A DNA stretch of 64,000 nucleotides from Micromonospora_J zhanjiangensis. Its GTDB lineage: Bacteria; Actinomycetota; Actinomycetes; Mycobacteriales; Micromonosporaceae. The notes under the pieces were generated by a model. It worked only from the letters and a program-made list of their open reading frames with translations, was not told the origin of the DNA and did no database searches. The stretch lies in assembly GCF_042650605.1 (NCBI RefSeq), contig NZ_JBHSBN010000011.1, positions 124,001-188,000 on the forward strand, in the 5' to 3' direction. The position numbers and the translations under genes are program-made. This document shows, piece by piece, positions 30,101-36,398 of the stretch (the first letter of the stretch is position 1; the number at the start of each line of letters is the position of its first letter).

Positions 30101-31047
30101 CAGACGGCTCCGTCCAGTTCGCGGGTTTCCCACGGCGGGAGTTCGGCCAGGACCACGTCGTCGGCGTAGCCCGGCCAGCGGCCGGACGCGGTGCATTCGG
30201 CGTAGACGTCCAGGGCCTGCCGGCAGCGCAGAGCGCCCAGGAGCATCGCGTCGCGGTCCGGCTGGCACACGGTCACCAGGTACGGCGGCCGGGTTTCTTG
30301 CACGACCAGGAGCGCCTGGGCGTCGTCGCGGGCGTAGCCGACCGCGCGGAGGCCCATCAGGTACCAGGCCAGCTGGACGTGGTAGCCGAAGTCGGCGATC
30401 GTGCGGCCGAGCTTGTCGGGGGCGGCCGACCGGCCGGACTTGTAGTCCGGCAGCAGCAGCCGGCCCGGGTAGGCGGGTGCGACGGCGGGCTGCCCGTCGC
30501 GGTGGAGGGTGAAGTACGGCAGGTAGTCGATGAGGGCCCGGCACCACACGCCGGTCCGCTGGTCCTGCCAGACGACGGTGACCTCGGCCTGCCCGGCGCC
30601 ATCCGGCCCGACGTCGGGCCGGCCGCGCGGGGTGAACAGGGCGGTGGCGACTGGGTGTTCGCGCAGCTTCGCGGCCATCGCGTGGACGGTGTCCCAGTCG
30701 GCCGGCCGCAGCGGCACGGCGCCGCGCGCCCGGACCGCCGCGACTTCCTCCTTGACGGCCTTGGTGCGCCACTCGTCGGCGTCGATCCGGACCAGTTCCG
30801 GGCCGACACCGAGGACCAGCTTGTGGGCGGCGGTGCCGATGTCCCACGCGGCCTTCGGCTCGTCGCCGGTGTCCAGCCAGTGTTTGAACAGGGCCGGGCA
30901 GGACGGCGGCAGGAGCTTCCGGGCGCCGGTCGACGACAGGGAGCCGCCGGGGACCGGGTCGCGGTGGTAGACGTCGGCGGGCAGGTTGTAGATGCCCGGC
31001 TTGTCGATGACCACCGGCCCGGCCTCGGCCACGGCTGGTGCCGTCAC
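30097..31047 (-). CDS. RecE/RecB-like PD-(D/E)XK exonuclease
   Basis: 316 residues from a GTG in a GTGA overlap. The nuclease family motifs appear in order: DVYHRDPVPGGSLSSTGARKL, GTAAHKLVLG (His of motif I), RALIDYL (metal Asp), LLPDYKSGRSA (D-x-K catalytic pair) and YHVQLAWYLMG (QxxxY motif). Size and order fit the exonuclease VIII/DUF3799-type enzymes that resect linear DNA 5' to 3' for the annealing protein. This gives the phage its own recombination pathway, useful for replication and gap repair. Confidence 0.85.
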   Translation of the reverse strand: MTAPAVAEAGPVVIDKPGIYNLPADVYHRDPVPGGSLSSTGARKLLPPSCPALFKHWLDTGDEPKAAWDIGTAAHKLVLGVGPELVRIDADEWRTKAVKEEVAAVRARGAVPLRPADWDTVHAMAAKLREHPVATALFTPRGRPDVGPDGAGQAEVTVVWQDQRTGVWCRALIDYLPYFTLHRDGQPAVAPAYPGRLLLPDYKSGRSAAPDKLGRTIADFGYHVQLAWYLMGLRAVGYARDDAQALLVVQETRPPYLVTVCQPDRDAMLLGALRCRQALDVYAECTASGRWPGYADDVVLAELPPWETRELDGAVW

Positions 31048-31472
31048 GGCGTCGCCTCGGGTGCCGGCGCGGGGCCGGCGGCCTCGCGGAAGATCTCGGT
31101 CACGGCGCCCTCGGGGTCGGCCAGGGCGGCCCGCAGGCCGGCCAGGACCGCGGTACGGTCCGGATCCTCGGCGGGCCGGTCCGGCGCGGGCACGGTCCAC
31201 GCGCCGGTCAGCTGGATGTCGCGGATGTTCAGCAGCCCGGTGTGCTCGCCGGCGTCGGCGTGGACCGGCGCCTGGGTGCGGGAGACGAGCTGGTAGGCGG
31301 CCGGGCTGAGGATCCAGTCGGGGGCGACGGGCAGGGCGATGATCAGGCGGCCGGTGCGGTCGCGCAGCTTGTCCGGGCCGGGCCGGTGCTGGCCGGGCTC
31401 CACCGGCGGCGGGGCCAGGGTCAGGACCGGCGGCACGGTGAGGCCGGCGAGGGTGTCGGCGTCGATGCTCAC
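31044..31472 (-). CDS. Unknown early protein
   Basis: 142 residues from a GTG (GTGA overlap): VSIDADTLAGLTVPPVLTLA, then DKLRDRTGRLIIALPVAPDW, LNIRDIQLTGAWTVPAPD, and a C-terminus AVTEIFREAAGPAPAPEA. Pro- and Ala-rich with a central beta segment. It is joined to the exonuclease gene and may be its partner. No family recognised. Confidence 0.6.
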   Translation of the reverse strand: MSIDADTLAGLTVPPVLTLAPPPVEPGQHRPGPDKLRDRTGRLIIALPVAPDWILSPAAYQLVSRTQAPVHADAGEHTGLLNIRDIQLTGAWTVPAPDRPAEDPDRTAVLAGLRAALADPEGAVTEIFREAAGPAPAPEATP

Positions 31473-31732
31473 GTCAGGGCTCCGATCAGGGCGGTTGCGG
31501 TGTGCCAGGCGCCCCACAGGACGCCGATGACGGCCGCCCACCCGGCGAGGCACAGCGCGATGAGGGCGGCGATCCGGCGGGCCGTCGGGCTGGCGATGAC
31601 CAGCGCGGCGGCCAGGTCGGCGGCGAGGACGCCCAGCACGGCGGTCGCGGAGTGGGTGACCTGCCAGGCGGCGATGGCGGCGGCGGCCACGACGGCGGTC
31701 AGGACGGCGATGGCGGTCAGGCTGCGGGTCAC
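31469..31732 (-). CDS. Small three-helix membrane protein
   Basis: 87 residues with three hydrophobic helices: SLTAIAVLTAVVAAAAIAAW, AVLGVLAADLAAALVIA and IAALIALCLAGWAAVIGVLW. Only short polar loops. It is in the early operon between unknown proteins, coupled by 4-base overlaps. Phage early membrane proteins often block superinfection or disturb the host envelope; nothing in this sequence decides between those. Confidence 0.65.
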   Translation of the reverse strand: MTRSLTAIAVLTAVVAAAAIAAWQVTHSATAVLGVLAADLAAALVIASPTARRIAALIALCLAGWAAVIGVLWGAWHTATALIGALT

Positions 31733-32043
31733 TTCGCACCGGCCTTGCGCTGGCGGCGCTCGTCGCGGCTCCGGCTCCGCGCGGCCCAGGCCGCCCGGCA
31801 GGGCTCGCAGCGACAGTGCCGGTAGCGGTAGGTATCGACGTTGCCGTGCGGTGCCAGGCTCAGGCGGCCGGCGGCGCTGCCGGCCGGGACCAGGCCGAGG
31901 ATCTCGGCCACGTCACCCAGGTCCCGGTCGGTCAGGAACTTGAGCGCCGCGGCGTCACGCTCCTGACGGCGGAGCCGGTCGCGCTGGGAGGCGGACAGGC
32001 GGGCGGTGTCCATGCCGCCGGCGAGGGAGTCGACGCCGGCCAT
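31729..32043 (-). CDS. Small protein with C-x-C-xx-C motif
   Basis: 104 residues. Basic N-terminus with helix ASQRDRLRRQERDAAALKFL, then DVAEILGLVPAGSAAGRLS (helix-turn-helix-like), then HGNVDTYRYRHCRCEPCRAA and a basic end. The H-G-x-Y-xx-CRCxxCR segment is a recurrent metal-binding piece in actinophage proteins. A sequence-specific DNA-binding role is possible. Confidence 0.62.
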   Translation of the reverse strand: MAGVDSLAGGMDTARLSASQRDRLRRQERDAAALKFLTDRDLGDVAEILGLVPAGSAAGRLSLAPHGNVDTYRYRHCRCEPCRAAWAARSRSRDERRQRKAGAK

Positions 32044-32453
32044 CAGAGCCGACCCCCGAGCTGCTTGAGCCGGTCGTAGGCGTCCTTGGACTCCCAGTAC
32101 GGGCCGTGCTTCCGCTCACCACCGACGTACAGCCAGTAGGTGTACGCCCCGCGCTCCGGGATGCGGCGGATCATCAGCTCGATGCCGCCCGGCTGGGAGT
32201 AGGTGGAGAAGACCAGCTCGCCGAGCGAGGTGAGCGGGCCGCGGGCGGCCTCGCCGGTGGTGGTGAGCCGCCAGTAGTCGCCGGGCCGGCTGTCGTCCAG
32301 CTCGACCCAGCCGGCGCGGCGCATCTCGGCGATCGCGGCGGTGACCTTCCGGTCGGCGGCGACGTACGAGTCGTTGATCGCGTCGCGGAAGACGAGGCCG
32401 CGGCCGACCTGGTCGAGCAGGGCGATGCGGCTCTTGGTCGGGTGGAGGCTCAT
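32043..32453 (-). CDS. Winged-helix-like early protein
   Basis: 136 residues. SRIALLDQVGRGLVFRDAIN, then DRKVTAAIAEMRRAGWVELD and DYWRLTTTGEAARG form a winged-helix: three helices with a recognition helix TAAIAEMRRAGWV and a beta wing. The C-terminal part GAYTYWLYVGGERKHGPYWE with KDAYDRLKQLGG looks like a small added beta domain. Probably binds DNA; a regulator of early genes is likely. Confidence 0.68.
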   Translation of the reverse strand: MSLHPTKSRIALLDQVGRGLVFRDAINDSYVAADRKVTAAIAEMRRAGWVELDDSRPGDYWRLTTTGEAARGPLTSLGELVFSTYSQPGGIELMIRRIPERGAYTYWLYVGGERKHGPYWESKDAYDRLKQLGGRL

Positions 32454-32797
32454 CAGGCAGCACCTCGCAGGTTGCGCGCCTTGTGGGCGGCGGTGGTCGG
32501 TCGGGCGGGCTGCAGGTAGCGGCGGACCAGCGCCACCTCCGCCGGGGTCATCTCGGCGACCAGGGCGAGCACCTGGGCGACGCGGTCGTCGGCGATGCCG
32601 AGGGACTCGGGGGTGATCTCGGGGGCGTCGTCCCGGCCGCCGAGGTGGACCAGCTCGACGCCGGCCGGGACGGGCACGGCGGCGGGCTCGGTGTCGGCGC
32701 GGTCGAACAGCAGCCCGGTCGAATCGACGACGCGCGGCACGGGCGGGCCCGGCGGGCTGGTCGGCACCTGCGGCGGGTTCGGCCACGTCGGGCTCAT
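32453..32797 (-). CDS. Unknown early protein
   Basis: 114 residues. A Pro-rich N-terminus (TWPNPPQVPTSPPGPPVPR) is followed by a folded half: VPVPAGVELVHLGGRDDAPE, then RVAQVLALVAEMTPAEVALV and a basic end. It shares ATGA with the tiny upstream gene and TGATG with the winged-helix gene. No family recognised. Confidence 0.58.
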   Translation of the reverse strand: MSPTWPNPPQVPTSPPGPPVPRVVDSTGLLFDRADTEPAAVPVPAGVELVHLGGRDDAPEITPESLGIADDRVAQVLALVAEMTPAEVALVRRYLQPARPTTAAHKARNLRGAA

Positions 32798-32880
32798 CGC
32801 GCGTCACCGCCCCTGCGCAGGTGGGCCGGCAACGGGAGCCGGGCCAGGGCGTACAGCAGCTCGATCAGGAAGCGGCGCAT
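32794..32880 (-). CDS. 28-residue amphipathic peptide
   Basis: ATG within a TGATG overlap and TGA within an ATGA overlap define a frame of 28 codons: MRRFLIELLYALARLPLPAH and LRRGGDAR. A hydrophobic helix with basic ends could lie along or cross the membrane. The two exact overlaps are strong support for a real gene even at this size. Confidence 0.55.
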   Translation of the reverse strand: MRRFLIELLYALARLPLPAHLRRGGDAR

Positions 32881-33533
32881 CACGCCTCCCCGTCGGCTCG
32901 GGGCGACATCGCCATCGCCGGCTGCTGCTGGGCCTCCAGCTCGGCGACCCGGGCCCGCAGCCGCTCCACCTCGAACAGGCGGTCCGGTTGGATTTGCGCG
33001 TGGAAGAACAGCGTTGGGCCGTGCCGCTCGTCGGTGAGTGGGATCTCGTGATCTACCTTCGGGATGTCACGAGAGGTGCCGCCGTCCTCCTTGATCTCGA
33101 CGCCGAAGTGGCGGGCCCACCGCTCCAGGTCGGCGCGGCTGTCGAGCACCCCGAGGCGCAGCTGCGGCTGGCCGAGCGGCAGCGCCGATCGGACGATGGC
33201 GTCGGCGATCCGGTGGAGTTCGGCGGCGACCAGCGCGTTCAGCCTGGGAGTGGCCGGGGTGGGCTCGGGCCGGTCCTCGGCCGGGCCGGTGAGCCCGGCG
33301 CCGGTGACCGCGCCCGCCACCTGCTCGGGCGACAGGCCGGTCAGGGTCACGTCGCCGACCGCCCCATCGCGGTCCGTGGTGATGGTGATCTCTCGGCCGG
33401 ACGGGTGGATCATGCTGCGCACGACGGTGCTGGCGGTCCGGTCGTCGCGGTCGATGTCCCAGCCGGAGCTGAGGAGATCGTTGCCGACGGCCATCAACGC
33501 CTTGAGGCCGGGGCGGATAGGCTGCTGGTGCAT
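32880..33533 (-). CDS. Unknown early protein with C-terminal coiled coil
   Basis: 217 residues from an ATG with AAGGAG 6 bases upstream. The first part RPGLKALMAVGNDLLSSGWD has a beta segment HPSGREITITTDRDGAVGDV, the middle helix LNALVAAELHRIADAIVRSA, then DSRADLERWARHFGVEIKED and a C-terminal coiled coil LFEVERLRARVAELEAQQQ. No known family. Its strong ribosome-binding site suggests high early expression. Confidence 0.65.
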   Translation of the reverse strand: MHQQPIRPGLKALMAVGNDLLSSGWDIDRDDRTASTVVRSMIHPSGREITITTDRDGAVGDVTLTGLSPEQVAGAVTGAGLTGPAEDRPEPTPATPRLNALVAAELHRIADAIVRSALPLGQPQLRLGVLDSRADLERWARHFGVEIKEDGGTSRDIPKVDHEIPLTDERHGPTLFFHAQIQPDRLFEVERLRARVAELEAQQQPAMAMSPRADGEA

Positions 33534-33613
33534 TGCTGGACTCCTTCTGAGACGGGTTGGTCCGGTGGTGCGGGGCCCTCGCGCCGGGTGGAAGCCGGCC
33601 GGGGGCTCGTTCG

Positions 33614-33793
33614 TCAGCGGCGGGACTCCCACCGCCAGGTGATCGGCCGCTCCGACGCCGGCTCGGTCACCGCCGTGGAGGGCAGCCGGCCGAGCCGGTC
33701 GCCCTGGTACGCGATCAGGCCGCCGAGCAGGACGGTCGCGAGGATCACGGCCTGGGCGATGGCCAGGCCGAGCCACGTCGGGATGCGGCGCAC
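33614..33793 (-). CDS. Small single-pass membrane protein
   Basis: 59 residues from a GTG 2 bases after the excisionase-like gene. VRRIPTWLGLAIAQAVILAT then VLLGGLIAYQGDRLGRLPST: one membrane helix with a basic start. The C-terminal 25 residues are polar (TEPASERPITWRWESRR). As the second gene under the lytic promoter it would be made very early. Confidence 0.55.
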   Translation of the reverse strand: MRRIPTWLGLAIAQAVILATVLLGGLIAYQGDRLGRLPSTAVTEPASERPITWRWESRR

Positions 33794-33795
33794 AG

Positions 33796-34089
33796 TCAGG
33801 CCGCCACGGTGGTCTTGGCCTGCCGCACCTTGCGGGCCTTCGCCGTCCGGTTGGTGACCTGCTCCAGCTCCTCAGGCCGGGCCATCTGCTCGGCGAGGTA
33901 CTTCTCGCAGGACGCCCGGGTGACCATGCGGATGCCGCCGATGACGACGGCCTGGAGCTTCTTCTCGGCGATCAGCTTCGAGACGCTGCGGCGGCTGAGG
34001 CCGCCGAGCACCTGGCCGGCCGCCGGGAGGCGGTAGACGAGGGGTTCGGGTGCGGCAGTGCCGGTCCCGGTATTCTGAGTGCCGTTCAT
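33796..34089 (-). CDS. Excisionase-like helix-turn-helix protein, first early gene
   Basis: 97 residues from an ATG with no Shine-Dalgarno. The core VYRLPAAGQVLGGLSRRSVS, then KLIAEKKLQAVVIGGIRMVT and RASCEKYLAEQM is the HTH_17/MerR-type excisionase fold (helix, turn, helix plus wing GIRMVTRASCEKYL). A long basic C-terminus (RTAKARKVRQAKTTVA) would contact DNA. It is transcribed away from the repressor-integrase pair. It could direct excision and, as the first gene, also act as an early regulator. A pure Cro-like role is the alternative. Confidence 0.75.
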   Translation of the reverse strand: MNGTQNTGTGTAAPEPLVYRLPAAGQVLGGLSRRSVSKLIAEKKLQAVVIGGIRMVTRASCEKYLAEQMARPEELEQVTNRTAKARKVRQAKTTVAA

Positions 34090-34095
34090 GGCACC
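34078..34095. promoter_or_regulatory. Operator 1 of the lysogeny switch
   Basis: AGTGCC-GTTCAT-GGCACC, an inverted repeat with 6-base spacer (one mismatch), covers the start codon of the excisionase-like gene. Binding here would block its transcription start or translation. Same design as two other sites nearby. Confidence 0.6.
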
Positions 34096-34096
34096 G

Positions 34097-34126
34097 ACGA
34101 TACATGCGGGTGCCAGCGAGTGCCAA
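34097..34126 (-). promoter_or_regulatory. Leftward (lytic) promoter, leaderless
   Basis: On the minus strand TTGGCA (34,126-34,121; five of six consensus bases) and TATCGT (34,102-34,097) are 18 bases apart. Transcription would start at about 34,090-34,089, at the ATG of the excisionase-like gene, which lacks a ribosome-binding site. Operator 2 overlaps the -35 and operator 1 the start. Confidence 0.6.
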
Positions 34127-34136
34127 CCCCGGCACT
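34119..34136. promoter_or_regulatory. Operator 2 of the lysogeny switch
   Basis: AGTGCC-AACCCC-GGCACT is a perfect 6+6 inverted repeat with a 6-base spacer. It overlaps the -35 of the leftward promoter. A near half-site, GGTGCC, lies just to the left at 34,109. Confidence 0.65.
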
Positions 34137-34153
34137 GGTCGCACTTTCGGTCA

Positions 34154-34182
34154 GTGTCAGGCGACCGGTCAGCCTCTACGCT
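34154..34182 (+). promoter_or_regulatory. Alternative rightward promoter
   Basis: GTGTCA (four of six) and TACGCT are 17 bases apart. Start of transcription would fall on an ATG at 34,189 that is in frame with the repressor and would add 40 residues. The added stretch is poor in third-position G/C and looks non-coding, so this may serve as an upstream promoter with an untranslated leader. Confidence 0.35.
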
Positions 34183-34278
34183 GTGTCCATGCATCTCATC
34201 GACGCGCGTGGTTCTCGCGTTTCTGCGGCACCGGTACCGCAGAGCCGTTCGCGGCACCCAAGCCGCACGCGGCACGGA

Positions 34279-34296
34279 GGTGCCACGGACGGCACC
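34279..34296. promoter_or_regulatory. Operator 3 of the lysogeny switch
   Basis: GGTGCC-ACGGAC-GGCACC is a perfect 6+6 inverted repeat with 6-base spacer. It ends one base before the TATGAT -10 of the repressor promoter, so bound protein would control the repressor gene itself. Confidence 0.65.
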
Positions 34297-34302
34297 TATG
34301 AT
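34297..34302 (+). promoter_or_regulatory. Repressor promoter -10 (TATGAT), leaderless
   Basis: TATGAT matches five of six consensus bases, and position +1 (seven bases on) is exactly the GTG at 34,309. No -35 consensus is present 17 bases upstream (ACGGAG), where operator 3 begins. A promoter helped or blocked by the operator protein would fit. Confidence 0.5.
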
Positions 34303-34308
34303 TTGTCC

Positions 34309-34701
34309 GTGCCAGCCAGTGCCAGCCAGGATCCACGCGTTTTGGCGTTTGCCCGGTTCGTCAAGCGGGCTCTTGGCGAGGCGCGCGCCGAAGGCTGGTC
34401 CATCGACGACGTGGAAGAACGCACCGGCCTACGCCGCTCGACGATCTACCGGTGGACCCGCGCCGAGGTCGAGTCCCCGCAGCGCATCCAAGTCCACAAG
34501 TTCGTCGACGGCCTCGGGATCCCCCGGACCACCGCCAGCCAGATCCTCGGATGGGACGGCACTCCCCCGGCCACCGACCCTGACGTCGCCGTCGACCCGG
34601 ACATGCAGGCCGTCATGCGACGGCTGAAAGACCCGTCGGTCACGCCAGAAGAGAAGACCACGATCCGCCAGATGTTGAGGTACCTCGCCCGAGGGGGGTA
34701 G
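34309..34701 (+). CDS. Phage repressor-like helix-turn-helix protein
   Basis: 130 residues from GTG: ASQDPRVLAFARFVKRALGE, then GWSIDDVEERTGLRRSTIYR (helix-turn-helix with recognition helix RRSTIYRWTR), then VHKFVDGLGIPRTTASQILG and a C-terminal helix TPEEKTTIRQMLRYLARG that may dimerise. It is Xre-like, the likely lysogenic repressor. No Shine-Dalgarno lies before the GTG, in line with a leaderless mRNA. It ends 2 bases before the integrase ATG, so both are one transcript. An in-frame start 40 codons upstream is possible but less likely by codon use. Confidence 0.72.
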   Translation: MPASASQDPRVLAFARFVKRALGEARAEGWSIDDVEERTGLRRSTIYRWTRAEVESPQRIQVHKFVDGLGIPRTTASQILGWDGTPPATDPDVAVDPDMQAVMRRLKDPSVTPEEKTTIRQMLRYLARGG

Positions 34702-34703
34702 CC

Positions 34704-36149
34704 ATGCCACGCCAACCCAACCGCCGCCCGAAGATCTACAAAGGAGCGGATGGGCTGTGGCACTGCTACGTGACCGTCGGCACCAGACCCGACGGCAAGC
34801 TGGACCGGCGACACCGCCAGGGCGAGACCGCCACCGAAGTGGCCGCGAAGGTCGACGAGCTGCTGGAGCGCAGCAAGCGGGGCGGAACCGTGCCGAAGCG
34901 GGCCGAGACCGTCGGGCAGTGGCTGACCTACTGGGTGGAAGAAGTCGTCCGGCCCACCCGGGCATGGGGCACCTACACCGCGTACCGGGCCCTCATTGAC
35001 AACCACGTCGTGCCGCAGATCGGTTCGTGGCGGCTCGACGGGGCCCGCCGGCTGGAGCCGGAGCACCTGGAGGCCCTGTACGTCCGGATGCGACGGACGC
35101 GGATCCGCCGCGGCGCCGCGGCGGCCGCCGCCGCCGGCCGGCAGGCCACGATGTCCGGGGCGACCATCCTCAAGACGCACCGGATGCTGCGCAAGGCGCT
35201 CAAGGACGCGGTACGCCGCGGCCGGGCGAGCCGGAACGTGGCCGACCTGATCGACCCGCCGACCGCCCGGGCCGGCCGGGTCGCCGCGCACACGCTCGAC
35301 GAGACCCAGGCCATCATCACCACCGCGATGGACGACCCGATGGCGGCCCGCTGGTTGATCGGCATGCTGCTCGGGCCCCGGCAGGGCGAGACGCTCGGGA
35401 TCCGGTGGCACCGGGCGCACCTCGACCCGCCCGGCGCGCAGCAGCCGCACGTCGAGCTGGAGACGCAGTTGCAGCGGCGGACGTGGCAGCACGGCTGCGC
35501 CGACCCGTACGCGTGCGGTGCCGCGCCGCGGCCTCGGAGCCCGCGCGGGTACCACCACCACGATCCGTGCCCGCCCGGGTGTCGCCGGCACGCGGGCCGG
35601 GCGCGGGGGTGCCCGCCGCCGTGCCCGCCGGACTGCGCCGGCCACGCCCGGCACTGCCCGCAGCGGGTCGGCGGCGGCCTGGTCGAGGTGGAGCTCAAGA
35701 CCGAACGCAGCGTGCGGTCGCTGCCGTTGCCGCCGGTGGTGGTGGAGCTGCTGCGCGCGCACCGGGCCCGGCAGCAGCGGCAGTACGAGCTGATCGGCCG
35801 CCGGTGGGATCCGCAGGGGCTGGTGTTCACCACCGCCTGGGGGCAGCCGCTGGACGCCGGTCAGGACCACGCGGCGTGGGAGGCGCTGCTGGTGCGCGCC
35901 GGCGTCGCGGACTCGCGGCTGCACGCCGCCCGGCACTCAGCCGGCACCAACCTGGTCGCCACGGGGACGGACATCCGGGTGGTGCAGGAGATCCTGGGTC
36001 ACACCCAGCTCACGACCACGCAGATCTACGTCGACGTCGCCCAGGCCGTGAAGAGGGAGGCGGTCGACCGGGCGGTCGCCGCGCTGATGGACGGCAACCT
36101 GGCGGCCCTACTGCAACGGGATGGTGCAACGGGCCCCACCCGAACGTGA
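34704..36149 (+). CDS. int: Tyrosine recombinase integrase with Cys/His insert
   Basis: 481 residues. N-terminal DNA-binding arm (IYKGADGLWHCYVTVGTRPD), core-binding domain (TVGQWLTYWVEEVVRPTRAW), and catalytic domain with R226 (GPRQGETLGIRW), K332 (LKTERSVRSLPLP), H407 and R410 (LHAARHSAG), H433 (LGHTQLTTTQIYV) and nucleophile Y442. Between R226 and K332 a 55-residue insert rich in Cys and His (HGCADPYACGA, then DPCPPGCRRH, CPPPCPPDCAGHARHC) could bind two zinc ions. It ends 72 bases from the tRNA-Thr 3' end, which fits integration there. It is co-transcribed with the repressor. Confidence 0.95.
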   Translation: MPRQPNRRPKIYKGADGLWHCYVTVGTRPDGKLDRRHRQGETATEVAAKVDELLERSKRGGTVPKRAETVGQWLTYWVEEVVRPTRAWGTYTAYRALIDNHVVPQIGSWRLDGARRLEPEHLEALYVRMRRTRIRRGAAAAAAAGRQATMSGATILKTHRMLRKALKDAVRRGRASRNVADLIDPPTARAGRVAAHTLDETQAIITTAMDDPMAARWLIGMLLGPRQGETLGIRWHRAHLDPPGAQQPHVELETQLQRRTWQHGCADPYACGAAPRPRSPRGYHHHDPCPPGCRRHAGRARGCPPPCPPDCAGHARHCPQRVGGGLVEVELKTERSVRSLPLPPVVVELLRAHRARQQRQYELIGRRWDPQGLVFTTAWGQPLDAGQDHAAWEALLVRAGVADSRLHAARHSAGTNLVATGTDIRVVQEILGHTQLTTTQIYVDVAQAVKREAVDRAVAALMDGNLAALLQRDGATGPTRT

Positions 36150-36164
36150 TCGGAAACGGATACG

Positions 36165-36211
36165 AGAATGGCCCGCGACCGGGGCTTTATCGCCTGGTCG
36201 CGGGCCATTCT
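36165..36211. terminator. Bidirectional terminator between integrase and tRNA-Thr
   Basis: A perfect 16-bp stem (AGAATGGCCCGCGACC with GGTCGCGGGCCATTCT, 15-base loop) is followed by TTTCGT on the plus strand. It ends the repressor-integrase transcript and, read from the other side, starts 11 bases beyond the tRNA-Thr 3' end. It probably serves both. Confidence 0.8.
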
Positions 36212-36221
36212 TTCGTACCCG

Positions 36222-36265
36222 AGCCGCCTATCGGAATCGAACCGATGACCTACGCATTACGAGTG
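36222..36265. other. Presumed attachment site (attR) in the tRNA-Thr 3' half
   Basis: Tyrosine integrases of this kind use the 3' part of a tRNA as the crossover core and restore the tRNA on integration. The prophage lies on the 3' side of this tRNA with the integrase next to it. The exact core cannot be fixed because the other end of the prophage is outside the window. Confidence 0.45.
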
Positions 36266-36295
36266 CGTCGCTCTAGCCGACTGAGCTAAGGCGGC
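36222..36295 (-). tRNA. tRNA-Thr (CGU)
   Basis: Acceptor GCCGCCT/AGGCGGC, D arm GCTC/GAGC, anticodon stem ACGCA/TGCGT with loop CTCGTAA (anticodon CGT), T arm with TTCGATT loop, discriminator T, no encoded CCA. A TACACT -10-like hexamer lies 12 bases upstream of the 5' end. It is the likely integration target of the prophage. Confidence 0.95.
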
Positions 36296-36398
36296 AACAG
36301 CGTCCGAGTGTACGCCACGCCTCACCCCCCACCCCACCGGGTTCCCGCGTCCGGGACTGGACAGCGCGGGACGATCATCGCGGTTAGCCTCATTCCTC

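Noticed and set aside
34189..34308. Upstream ATG giving a 170-residue repressor
   Set aside because: The added 40 residues have low third-position GC and no fold, and they overlap operator 3. The GTG at 34,309 fits the TATGAT promoter better, though both might be used.
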